64,000 bases of DNA from positions 62,001 through 126,000 of the forward strand of contig JADKGE010000009.1 in assembly GCA_016717115.1 (NCBI GenBank). The letters run 5' to 3'. The position numbers and the translations under genes were made by a program. The DNA is from Actinomycetota bacterium. Lineage in GTDB: Bacteria > Actinomycetota > Actinomycetes > S36-B12. Positions 54,355 to 62,318 of this stretch are shown piece by piece (position 1 is the first letter of the stretch; each line of letters opens with the position of its first letter). The notes below the pieces were generated by a model that did not search any database, was not told the DNA's origin, and saw only the letters and a list, made by a program, of their open reading frames with translations.

Positions 54355-54788
54355 GCACGGCGCGCCTCCCTCTCGGCACCTTCGTCGGCGCGCGGAGCGG
54401 GGACAAGGGCGGCAACGCCAACGTCGGGCTGTGGATCCTCGACCCCGTCGAGGCGACGGCGGTTGCCCTCGCCCACGGCGAGGAGGCGAGCCTCGAGGTG
54501 TCCGCCACTCAGACCGCGCTGGCGGACGCGCGCTACTCGTGGCTTGCGTCCCTCCTCACCGTCGACGGCGTTCGCGTCCTGCTGCCCGAGGCGGCCGCGC
54601 TCGAGATCGACGTCTTCCCCCTCCCGAACCTGCGGGCCGTCAACATCGTCATCCACGGGCTCCTCGGACGCGGCGTGGCGGAGTCCTCCCGGGTCGATCC
54701 CCAGGCGAAGGGACTCGGCGAGCACCTGCGCGCCCGCAGAGTCGACATCCCCGGCTCGCTCCTCGATCCGTCGGACCCGGTGCGGTGA
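54351..54788 (+). CDS. AtuA-like C-terminal ferredoxin-fold domain as a separate protein
   Basis: The 145-residue protein corresponds to the small domain found at the end of long AtuA proteins: LGTFVGARSGDKGGNANVGLW, ALADARYSW and LPNLRAVNIVIHGLLGRGV. It is encoded separately here, with its ATG overlapping the stop of the main AtuA gene (ATGA), so the two are made together and probably associate. The conserved SGDKGGNANVG suggests a binding loop. Confidence 0.85.
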   Translation: MSTARLPLGTFVGARSGDKGGNANVGLWILDPVEATAVALAHGEEASLEVSATQTALADARYSWLASLLTVDGVRVLLPEAAALEIDVFPLPNLRAVNIVIHGLLGRGVAESSRVDPQAKGLGEHLRARRVDIPGSLLDPSDPVR

Positions 54789-55429
54789 CCGCGCTCGCCG
54801 GCGATGGCTCCCGTTCGCCCCTGTCCGATCGCGGCCGTCGCACCCGTGAGCGTCTGGTGGTGGCCGCCCGGACCGTCTTCGAGGAGCGCGGTTTCGACGC
54901 GACGCGCATGAGTGACATCGCCCTGGCCGCTGGCGTGAGCCACGGCACGGTCTACACGTGGTTCCCCACCAAGGAGGACGTGCTGCATGCCGCGGTCGAC
55001 TCGGTGACCGAGGAGATGTACGAGGTGCTCAGCACGCCCGAGGTCACCGACCCGATCGAGCGGATCGCCGTGGCCAACGCGCGGTACCTCACGGTCCATC
55101 GGCAGACGGCGCGGCTGATGGAGGTGGTCGCGCAGGCGGCGGTCAACGACGCCTCGTTCCGAGCGGTGCTGACCGGCCTGCGCCGCACCCACGTGGATCG
55201 CGTCGCGAAGACGATCGAGAGGCTCCAGGCCGAGGGGCACGCCGTGGCCGACCTCGATCCCCGGATCTCGGCGGCGGCGCTGTGCGCCATGGTCGAGGGT
55301 TTCGCGCGCCACTGGATGGGCAGTGACAGCGAGAGCGAAGAGCAGATGGCACCCGATGCCCGGGTGCTGACGACATTGACGGAGTTGTGGGCCCGGTCCC
55401 TCGGACTCATCGAATCAGGAGGTGGCTGA
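54785..55429 (+). CDS. TetR-family regulator of the catabolic operon
   Basis: The 214-residue protein has an N-terminal helix-turn-helix (MSDIALAAGVSHGTVYTWFPTKEDVL) and an all-helical ligand-binding domain. It is embedded in the operon (GTG overlaps the previous stop, its stop overlaps the next ATG), so it should repress its own synthesis by binding the palindromes at 49202-49233. By analogy with AtuR and similar regulators, the inducer is probably an acyl-CoA intermediate. Confidence 0.9.
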   Translation: MTALAGDGSRSPLSDRGRRTRERLVVAARTVFEERGFDATRMSDIALAAGVSHGTVYTWFPTKEDVLHAAVDSVTEEMYEVLSTPEVTDPIERIAVANARYLTVHRQTARLMEVVAQAAVNDASFRAVLTGLRRTHVDRVAKTIERLQAEGHAVADLDPRISAAALCAMVEGFARHWMGSDSESEEQMAPDARVLTTLTELWARSLGLIESGGG

Positions 55430-56577
55430 TGTTGTTCACGTCGGAGCACGAGCAGTTCCGGACGTCGGTGCGCAGGATCGTCGAGGAGGAGATAAATCCC
55501 TACGCCGACGAGTGGGAGGCGGCGGAGATCTTTCCCGCTCATGAGCTGTTCCCCAAGCTCGGCGCCATCGGTGCGTTCGGCCTCGAGTACGAGACCGAGT
55601 ACGGCGGCGGCGGCGCGGATCACTCGTTCACGGTCGTGCTCGCCGAGGAGCTCGGCCGTGCCGACATGGGTGGAGTTCCGATGGCCATCGCGGTGCAGGC
55701 GGGTATGGCGACGCCCGCACTGGCGAGGTTCGGCTCCGACGAGTTGAAGCGCGAGTTCCTCGCGCCCACACTGGCCGGCGATCTGGTGTGCTCCATCGCG
55801 GTGAGCGAGCCCGGCGCGGGCTCGGACGTGGCCGGGATCCGCACCAGGGCCGTGCGCGACGGTGACGACTGGGTCATCAACGGTCGCAAGATGTGGATCA
55901 CCAGCGGCACCCAGTCGGACTGGATCTGCCTGCTCGCCCGCACGTCCGACGAGGGCGGCTACCAGGGCATGAGCATGATCATCGTGCCGACCGACACCCC
56001 CGGATTCAGCGTCGGCCGCAAGCTCAAGAAGATGGGCAATAACTCCTCCGACACCGCCGAGCTCGTGCTCGACGACGTGCGCGTCCCTGTGCGCCACACC
56101 ATCGGTGAGGAGGGCCGCGGCTTCCAGATGCAGATGGCGCAGTTCCAGGACGAGCGTCTGTGGATCTGCTACATGGCGGTGACCGGCGCACGTCGAGCGA
56201 TCGATCGCACCATGGAGTACCTCCACATGCGCGAGGCCTTCGGCAAGCCGCTCATGGCCAACCAGTACATCCAGTACACGCTGAGCGAGCTCGTCGCCGA
56301 GATCGACATCCTCCACGGCTTCCTGCACCTCACCGCCGAGCGCTACGTCGCCGGTGAAGATGTCACCCGCGCGGCGACGGTGGCCAAGCTGAAGAGCGGA
56401 CGGCTGAGCCGTCAGGTCGCCGACGCCTGCGTGCAGTTCCACGGGGGGATGGGCTACGCCGAGGACCTGTGGGTGGCCCGCTACTTCCGCGACTGCCGGC
56501 TCGGAAGCATCGGGGGCGGAGCCGACGAGGTGATGCTGCGGATCATCTCGATGCTCGAGGGCATGGGCAAGAGGTGA
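55429..56577 (+). CDS. Acyl-CoA dehydrogenase (citronellyl-CoA/isovaleryl-CoA dehydrogenase-like)
   Basis: The 382-residue flavoenzyme has the signatures CSIAVSEPGAGSDVAGI (FAD) and DACVQFHGGMGYAEDLW. The usual C-terminal catalytic YEGT is replaced by IGGGADE. The base is probably Glu242 in FQDERLW, the position used by isovaleryl-CoA dehydrogenase and related enzymes for branched substrates. That suits AtuD-like oxidation of citronellyl-CoA. ATG 55429 overlaps the regulator stop. Confidence 0.92.
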   Translation: MLFTSEHEQFRTSVRRIVEEEINPYADEWEAAEIFPAHELFPKLGAIGAFGLEYETEYGGGGADHSFTVVLAEELGRADMGGVPMAIAVQAGMATPALARFGSDELKREFLAPTLAGDLVCSIAVSEPGAGSDVAGIRTRAVRDGDDWVINGRKMWITSGTQSDWICLLARTSDEGGYQGMSMIIVPTDTPGFSVGRKLKKMGNNSSDTAELVLDDVRVPVRHTIGEEGRGFQMQMAQFQDERLWICYMAVTGARRAIDRTMEYLHMREAFGKPLMANQYIQYTLSELVAEIDILHGFLHLTAERYVAGEDVTRAATVAKLKSGRLSRQVADACVQFHGGMGYAEDLWVARYFRDCRLGSIGGGADEVMLRIISMLEGMGKR

Positions 56578-57356
56578 CGTCACCGGCGGCAACGTGCGAC
56601 GTCGAGGCGGGCGTGGCCACCATCACGCTGAGCCGGCCCGAGTCGCGCAACCGGCTCGACGCGGCCGGGATGGCGCAGGTGGTCGAGCACCTCGAGTCGT
56701 GCGCGTCCGACGACGCTGTGCGCGTCGTGGTGCTCACTGGCTCGGGCTCGACGTTCTGCTCGGGCGCCGACCTCGCGGCCGCGGCCTCCGGCGACCAGGG
56801 CGGCTTCTCCGGCTCCGGGCCGATGGCCATGGTCGACCTGCTCACCGCGCTGCTCGACCACCCGAAGCCGACCATCGCCAAGGTGCAGGGCCACGTGGCC
56901 GGCGGCGGGAACGGGCTGGTGGCGGCCTGCGACCTGGCGGTGGCGTCCGCGGACGCCCGCTTCGCGTTCAGCGAAATGCGCCTCGGCGTGGCCCCCGCCG
57001 TGATCTCCGTCGTGTGCCTCCAGGTGATGCACCGACGAGACGCACAGGAGCTCTTCCTCACCGGCGAGCGCGTCGACGCGGACCGTGTGCTGCGCGCCGG
57101 CCTGGTCACGTCGGTCGTGCCGGCCGACGCGCTGGACGCGGCCGTGGCGGGCTACGCCGCACTCCTGGCCGAGGCCGGGCCCGAGGCGCTCAGGCAGGCA
57201 AAGGATCTGCTCACGCGGATCCCCACGCTGCCGCGGGATGCGGCCTTCGCGGAGGCGGCGCGCATGTCCGCCGCGCTGTTCTCGTCGAGCGAGGCCCGCG
57301 AGGGCATGACCGCATTCCTCGAGAAGCGACCGCCTGCCTGGGCTCGACGCCTCTAG
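56574..57356 (+). CDS. Enoyl-CoA hydratase/isomerase family protein (AtuE/LiuC-like)
   Basis: The 260-residue crotonase has the oxyanion elements GSTFCSGADLAAAA and VAGGGNGLVAACDLAV and the FSEMRLGVAPAVIS segment, which is common in methylglutaconyl- and isohexenylglutaconyl-CoA hydratases. That reaction follows acyl-CoA carboxylation in both leucine and terpene pathways. GTG 56574 overlaps the dehydrogenase stop. It is the last gene of the operon; no lyase gene follows. Confidence 0.9.
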   Translation: MTSPAATCDVEAGVATITLSRPESRNRLDAAGMAQVVEHLESCASDDAVRVVVLTGSGSTFCSGADLAAAASGDQGGFSGSGPMAMVDLLTALLDHPKPTIAKVQGHVAGGGNGLVAACDLAVASADARFAFSEMRLGVAPAVISVVCLQVMHRRDAQELFLTGERVDADRVLRAGLVTSVVPADALDAAVAGYAALLAEAGPEALRQAKDLLTRIPTLPRDAAFAEAARMSAALFSSSEAREGMTAFLEKRPPAWARRL

Positions 57357-57383
57357 GCGCCGTCGTTGGATCTGCCCCGAGGC

Positions 57384-57932
57384 TCAGGCCGGCGTGATCA
57401 GCCCGAGGTGGTCGAGGGCTCGATAGGCCACCCCCTGATCGGTGAGCTCGCCACTGCGCACGAGCGCGAGCAGTTCCTCGGCGTCGACCAGCAGCACCTC
57501 GCCGAACTCGTCGCGATCGAACGAGGGTTCTGAGACCTTCTCGCATCCCTCCGCGATCGCCACGAACCGCTGGACCGTCGAGTTGGCCGTCATCCAGGTG
57601 CTGCCGATCACGGTGACGCTGGCCGCGGCGTATCCAGTCTCCTCGAGTAGTTCGCGCGCCGCCGTCTCCTCGACCGACTCGGCTCCGTGCGAGTACCCGC
57701 CGGGCAGCTCGCTCAGCATGCGCTGCGGGCCCGGCCGGAACTGCCGCACGAGGAGGAACTGCCCCGCCGGCGTGCGGGCCACCACTGCGACGGTGCGCGA
57801 GCCGGCGATGATGTCCCAGTCCGACTCCGACCCGTCGGGCATCCCGAAGGTGCGATGCCGCACGGTGACCCAGCCGTTGTACGCCGGCCGGTCGTCGAGC
57901 AGGCGCCACGCTTCGGGCGGTGACGGGGACAT
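57384..57932 (-). CDS. Nudix hydrolase, ADP-ribose pyrophosphatase-like
   Basis: The 182-residue protein has a full Nudix box, GYSHGAESVEETAARELLEETGY, split as G-x5-E-x7-RELLEE-TG, that binds the metal for pyrophosphate cleavage. The preceding FLLVRQFRPGPQRMLSELPGG segment is typical of the ADP-sugar branch. ATG 57932 gives the normal N-terminus. The AlkZ-like gene ends 46 bases upstream on the same strand, so they may be co-transcribed. Confidence 0.88.
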   Translation of the reverse strand: MSPSPPEAWRLLDDRPAYNGWVTVRHRTFGMPDGSESDWDIIAGSRTVAVVARTPAGQFLLVRQFRPGPQRMLSELPGGYSHGAESVEETAARELLEETGYAAASVTVIGSTWMTANSTVQRFVAIAEGCEKVSEPSFDRDEFGEVLLVDAEELLALVRSGELTDQGVAYRALDHLGLITPA

Positions 57933-57978
57933 GTCACGGATAGTAGGCACTCCGGCCGTGTGTCGCACGCGCGCCGGG

Positions 57979-59085
57979 TCAGAGCCCTTGGCGGCGGACG
58001 GGTAGCCCGAGGAATCCTCCGTAGGCGGCCAAGGCCTGATCGACCTCCCGTTCCTCCCGTTTCGTGAACGGGGCGAAGGGATGGACCGTGACGTCGACGC
58101 GCGCGCGCCGGACGATCCTGGTCCACACGCCGGCGACCCGGCCGTCGATGCAGACGGTGGCGCGGAACATCCCGTTCCCGCCGGGCACGACGTCTCCCAT
58201 GCGCTCGGCCGCCAGCTGGACGCTGCGGTCCTTGTAGCCGAGCAGGAACTCATCGAACCCGGGCAGCGTCACGGCGGGCAGGCGGTCGCGACCGGCACCC
58301 TGCCGCAGAGCCTCGGCCAGGCCGGTGGACATCCAGCACTCGTCGGGTCCGAAGCGCGCGCTTTCCAGCCGCCCGTCGTTCGCCGCCACTGCCGCGCGGG
58401 CGTCGGTGAGCGTCAGCCCCGTCCATCCGGCGAAGTCCTTGACCGTCACCGGCCCGTGGCTGCGGAAGTAGCGGTGGGCCAGCTCGGCCATCGCATCCCG
58501 TCGTTCGAGGCGGTCCTGCACCGGAGCCCATTCCCGCAGGAGCACGAACGTCTGCTCCTTGCCCTGGTACGGCCCGATGCAGACGACGCCGAGGTGCGCG
58601 GCGTGCCAGAGCAGGTGGTACCCACGCTGCCCCGACGTGTCGAGGCCGGCCTGCTGGAGCGCGGCGAAGGCATCGGCGCGCGTGAGCCGATGGCCGCCGT
58701 GCAGCGCCGACTCGAGCGCGGCCACGGCCCTGTCGACCGAATTCTGGTCGAGCCCGAGCTGCCCGAGACGGGTCGCGCTCCCGCTGAGCGCGCGGACTCC
58801 GGTCAGCTCGAGCATCCACCCCGCGTCGCGTGAGGGAATGACGTGGATCGTGCCTCGCATGGGCCACGTCCGCAGGATTCCTCCTCGCTCGAAGGCCCCG
58901 TCGACATCCGCCGCGACCGACCCGGGCAGCCGGACGCCGAGCGACCACACCGCACTGGCCGGGTCCTGCGCCTGCATGGCCCCGAACCATGTGGCGACGG
59001 CCTCCGCGGAGCCCAGGGACGGGCCCGCGAGAAGGAGGCTGTGCTGGCGGGCGCGCGCGATGTCGCCGTTCGACAGTTCCAGCAT
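57979..59085 (-). CDS. AlkZ/AlkX-like winged-helix DNA glycosylase
   Basis: The 368-residue protein belongs to the HTH_42 family of tandem winged-helix glycosylases that remove alkylated bases and unhook crosslinks. The catalytic QxQ motif is present as MQAQDP near residue 39. Conserved parts follow: LRTWPMRGTIHVIPSRDAGW, RGYHLLWHAAHLGVV and VTLPGFDEFLLGYKDRS. A strong GGAGGAGG ribosome site precedes ATG 59085. The 119 bases upstream (59086-59204) show no other feature. Confidence 0.85.
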   Translation of the reverse strand: MLELSNGDIARARQHSLLLAGPSLGSAEAVATWFGAMQAQDPASAVWSLGVRLPGSVAADVDGAFERGGILRTWPMRGTIHVIPSRDAGWMLELTGVRALSGSATRLGQLGLDQNSVDRAVAALESALHGGHRLTRADAFAALQQAGLDTSGQRGYHLLWHAAHLGVVCIGPYQGKEQTFVLLREWAPVQDRLERRDAMAELAHRYFRSHGPVTVKDFAGWTGLTLTDARAAVAANDGRLESARFGPDECWMSTGLAEALRQGAGRDRLPAVTLPGFDEFLLGYKDRSVQLAAERMGDVVPGGNGMFRATVCIDGRVAGVWTRIVRRARVDVTVHPFAPFTKREEREVDQALAAYGGFLGLPVRRQGL

Positions 59086-59204
59086 GGCGCGCCTCCTCCC
59101 GTACCGACGTCAATAGGTCGAGCGTATGCGGGTGATTCGTCGCATGGGACCGACCTAGCGAGGGAGACCGGCGAACGGCGCGGCCTTCGGGCTCTACCTG
59201 TTGG

Positions 59205-60233
59205 TCACTGGACTTCGACCGTGACCGGGGGCACGGCTCGCGTCCACCGGGCGGCCTGGGTGCCCTCCCTCGACACGAGAGTGCCGCCCGAGGCGTGCAG
59301 GGTGAGCAGCGATGCCGTCGTGACGAGTCCCGGCTCGAGGAACGAGACGATCCACGCGTCCGACGTGACGACCTCGTCGTCGGAGAGGACCTCAGCGCAG
59401 TCCGCCAGGAACGCACCGAGGTGCGTCGCATTCGCGCGGACCCAGACGTCGGGCCCGATGCCGCGTGCGGAGGCGCGTCCGGCCGCCCTGGAGATGGCAC
59501 TGGCGTTGACCATGTCGCTGGCGTGGTCGGCGAGGGCGCGTACCGAGGTGCGTCTGAGCAGTTCGGCGATGCTCGCCTGCGCCTCTTCGAGTCGGCGAAC
59601 CGCGATCTGGATTCCGCCCGGGGACGTACCGTCCTGAGGCGTCGAGTCGGCGAGCAGCCGCAGCCACCCGAGCACCACCGCGATCGAGTTGCCCACCTGG
59701 TCCTGTGCCTGTCGGACGTCGGAGAGCGTCGTCAGGAGCTCCTCGTCGACCCGGCGCGCCGTCGCCGCTGCGTCACGACGGGCCACGTCCCTCAGGACGA
59801 GCGACTCCGCGGCCGCGATGAGCCGTCGGGCGGCGACCAGGACGTCGAGCGGGAGGGGCGTGGCGGTGGAGTGGAGGGCCGCGATGATGGCGACGACCCG
59901 GTCGCCCGTGGCCGACAGGACAGGAACGGACAGGTATCCGGCGAGCCGGTGCCCCGCCAGGAACGTCGATGTCGGGAACTGCGCCCGGAAGTCGGGCGTG
60001 CTGGTCGTAGCGGCCTCGAGCATGGCGCAGGAGGCACCATCGGCCCAGGGCCACTCGGTGTCCAGCGTCAGCGGGAACGGCTGGTCGGCGGCACCCGAGA
60101 GCGCCGTGACCCTCTCGAGGGTGACCCCGTCGCGCTCGTCCAGGACGGTGAGGAGCACGAGCTGGCTCCCGGTGACCGCACGGATCTCGTCGAGGATGCC
60201 GGCCAGCGAGAGGCCAGCCGTGTACGGGGACAT
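59205..60233 (-). CDS. GAF-domain protein with a degenerate histidine kinase core
   Basis: An N-terminal GAF domain (about residues 5-150) precedes a two-helix segment, QAQDQVGNSIAVVLGWLRLL, that resembles a kinase dimerization domain in which the phospho-accepting His is missing. The remaining 140 residues end in SGGTLVSREGTQAARWTRAV, which looks like the last strand of a HATPase domain, but N and G boxes are absent. It should not autophosphorylate. Its place 45 bases after the response regulator gene suggests it regulates or scaffolds the phosphorelay. Confidence 0.75.
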   Translation of the reverse strand: MSPYTAGLSLAGILDEIRAVTGSQLVLLTVLDERDGVTLERVTALSGAADQPFPLTLDTEWPWADGASCAMLEAATTSTPDFRAQFPTSTFLAGHRLAGYLSVPVLSATGDRVVAIIAALHSTATPLPLDVLVAARRLIAAAESLVLRDVARRDAAATARRVDEELLTTLSDVRQAQDQVGNSIAVVLGWLRLLADSTPQDGTSPGGIQIAVRRLEEAQASIAELLRRTSVRALADHASDMVNASAISRAAGRASARGIGPDVWVRANATHLGAFLADCAEVLSDDEVVTSDAWIVSFLEPGLVTTASLLTLHASGGTLVSREGTQAARWTRAVPPVTVEVQ

Positions 60234-60278
60234 CCTCGGAACCTACCCGCCGAGTTTCACGATCGGCTCTCGGCGTGG

Positions 60279-60965
60279 TTACGCGTCGGAGTCGACGCCG
60301 AGCTTGTAGCCGACGCCCCGGACGGCCACCCCGATCCGGAGGCCCCCTGCGGCCTTGACCTTGCTGCGCAGGCGTGACATGTGCACCTCGACCACGTGGT
60401 CGTCGCCGTACCAGGACCCCCACACGCGCTCCAGCAGCATGTCGCGCGTGATGACCCGTCGCGGATTCTCCATGAGGATCGTGAGGAGATCGAACTCCGT
60501 GCGCGTCAGGTCCAGCTCGACGTCGTTCACCGTCGCGGTGCGGCTCTCGGTGTCGACGGTGAGCGGACCGACCTCGAAGCGGGTCTTCTCCTCCTCGGCA
60601 CCGGAGCCGCGGCGCAGGACCGAGCCCACGCGCGCGACGAGCAGTCTGGGGGAGAAGGGCTTGGTGACGTAGTCGTCGGCCCCGGCGGCGAAGCCGACGA
60701 GCTGGTCGACCTCCTCGGCGCGCGACGTCAGGAACACGATCGGGGTGGTGCCCACGGCGCGTAGCTGGCGGCACACCTCAAGTCCGTCCATGGCACCGAG
60801 TCCGATGTCGAGGACGATGAGGTCGGGCTGGTGCCCGTGGTAGGCGCTGATGCCGGCTGGACCGTCGGCGGCCTCCACGACACGGTAGCCCGACTCGCTC
60901 AAGGCGAGCGAGACGAGTCCTCGCAGATCGGCGTCGTCATCGATGACGAGGATCGTCTCGGTCAT
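60279..60965 (-). CDS. OmpR-type response regulator
   Basis: The 228-residue protein has a receiver domain (IDDDADLRG, Asp in IVLDIGLGAMDG, Thr in IVFLTSR, Lys in YVTKPFSP) and a C-terminal winged helix (LTRTEFDLLTILMENPRRVI and VVEVHMSRLRSKV). It binds DNA as a phosphorylated dimer. ATG 60965 overlaps the stop of the Hpt gene. Its target genes are unknown. Confidence 0.95.
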   Translation of the reverse strand: MTETILVIDDDADLRGLVSLALSESGYRVVEAADGPAGISAYHGHQPDLIVLDIGLGAMDGLEVCRQLRAVGTTPIVFLTSRAEEVDQLVGFAAGADDYVTKPFSPRLLVARVGSVLRRGSGAEEEKTRFEVGPLTVDTESRTATVNDVELDLTRTEFDLLTILMENPRRVITRDMLLERVWGSWYGDDHVVEVHMSRLRSKVKAAGGLRIGVAVRGVGYKLGVDSDA

Positions 60966-61291
60966 GGGCTGCCGTCGCCTCCGGTGTCAGCACGATGGTC
61001 CGCCAGGAGACCACGCATCGCGGCAAGCGTAGCGGCGCGGGCATGGTCGATGTCGGCCTTGCCGATGCCGGTCGCGGTCACCGCGCTCTCGAGGTTCCGC
61101 ATGGCCACTTGCGCAGTCGTCAGTTGGTAGGTCCCCAGTGTCCCCGCAAGACGGTGCGACTCGGCAGCGAGATCGTCGTCGGCGCAGTCCTCGAGTGTCG
61201 CGACGGCCTTCGCCAGCAGCTCGCCCTGGCGGGCGGCGATGAACGCCTGCACTGCCGCCGACTCGGCGGGGGGATCGTCGGTGCTGGACAC
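60962..61291 (-). CDS. Hpt phosphotransfer protein
   Basis: The 109-residue helical protein has the Hpt phosphorylation motif as ESHRLAGTLGTYQL, with the His that shuttles phosphate between receivers. The Lys usually found three residues after the His is Ala here. GTG 61291 is the chosen start. The overlap with the regulator gene (ATGA) pairs it with that protein. No hybrid kinase lies nearby, so the donor must be encoded elsewhere, possibly the kinase at 16108 with its receiver. Confidence 0.82.
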   Translation of the reverse strand: MSSTDDPPAESAAVQAFIAARQGELLAKAVATLEDCADDDLAAESHRLAGTLGTYQLTTAQVAMRNLESAVTATGIGKADIDHARAATLAAMRGLLADHRADTGGDGSP

Positions 61292-61325
61292 GGGCCCACG
61301 ATAGTCGCGGCCAGGGGCGGCGGCG

Positions 61326-62318
61326 TCAGGCCGCGGGGTTGCAGGCCGCCGTGCCACTGTCCGTGATGTCGCCGGTGTCGGTGACGAAGGACCAGTCGTA
61401 GCTGCCGTCGCCCAGCGTGAGATCGAGGAAGCCGTGGTGCGTGGCATCGAAGAAGTCCGAGGGGATCGGGTCGAACGTCTCACGCCAGGTGGCATCGCCC
61501 TCGCCCGGCTCGTACAGCGACTGGCCGCCCGTCCCGACGATGAACTGGCGAACGCCGTTCGGATCAGGCTCGTGCCGGGCGTTGAGGGCGGGGAAGCGCT
61601 CGTAGTCGGACTCGTGCCCGGACAGGTACAGCGAGACGTGGCCCTTGGCCATGGTCGAGTAGAAGGGGTCGAGCCGGAAGTCCGGTCCGGCGATGCCGTT
61701 GCTCCACCTGGGGTGGTGGCCGTAGGCCAGGATGCACCGGCCGGCGTTGGCCGCGAGGTCCTGCTCGAGCCACGCGCGCTGGGGTGAGTCGACCCCGCAG
61801 CCACCCTCGACGACCGTGCAGTTCGTGTTGAGGACGACGATGTGCCAGGCGCCGAGATCGTACGAGTAGTAGCCCGGCGGCTCGGGTGCGACGTCGCCGA
61901 AGTAGCCGTAGAACGTGCTGGCCTTGTTGACCTTCAGCTCCTGGTTGCCGATCGCCGGCCTGGTGATCTCCTTGAGTCGGCCCCACGTCGGGGCGTACCC
62001 GGCGGCGTAGTCGGCCGCCGAGGCCACCTCGTACTGGTAGTCGCCGAGGCCGAGCAGGAGCTGCGGGTTACGTGCCACGGCAGCATCCGAGACGCGCTGT
62101 GCCTCGCACTCCCCGCCCGTTCCCGCCCCGCCGTTGAACTTCGGATCGGTGGGGGAGCAGGCCATGTCGCCGACGGCGATCACGTGGACGACGGGGGACG
62201 GGGCGCAGGCCCGCAGGAGGGCAAGCACGAGCACCACCAGTCCGACGAGGACGAGCGCCCACGCAAGCCATCGCTGGCGGCGGGTCAGCCCGGACACCAG
62301 GGCGGTCGGACTACGCAT
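61326..62318 (-). CDS. Membrane-anchored metallophosphoesterase-like protein with altered metal ligands
   Basis: One N-terminal helix (LAWALVLVGLVVLVLALL) anchors a calcineurin-type domain of about 285 residues. Motifs are GDMAC, GDYQY, GNQE, GHHPRW and GHESDYER. Active members of the acid phosphatase branch have GNHE and GHDHDYER, so one His of each of those motifs is replaced (by Gln and Ser). Activity may be lost or use a different metal set. Four cysteines suggest an extracellular fold. The ATG overlaps the end of the AftD-like gene by eight bases, and the Hpt gene starts 34 bases after its stop. Confidence 0.82.
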   Translation of the reverse strand: MRSPTALVSGLTRRQRWLAWALVLVGLVVLVLALLRACAPSPVVHVIAVGDMACSPTDPKFNGGAGTGGECEAQRVSDAAVARNPQLLLGLGDYQYEVASAADYAAGYAPTWGRLKEITRPAIGNQELKVNKASTFYGYFGDVAPEPPGYYSYDLGAWHIVVLNTNCTVVEGGCGVDSPQRAWLEQDLAANAGRCILAYGHHPRWSNGIAGPDFRLDPFYSTMAKGHVSLYLSGHESDYERFPALNARHEPDPNGVRQFIVGTGGQSLYEPGEGDATWRETFDPIPSDFFDATHHGFLDLTLGDGSYDWSFVTDTGDITDSGTAACNPAA

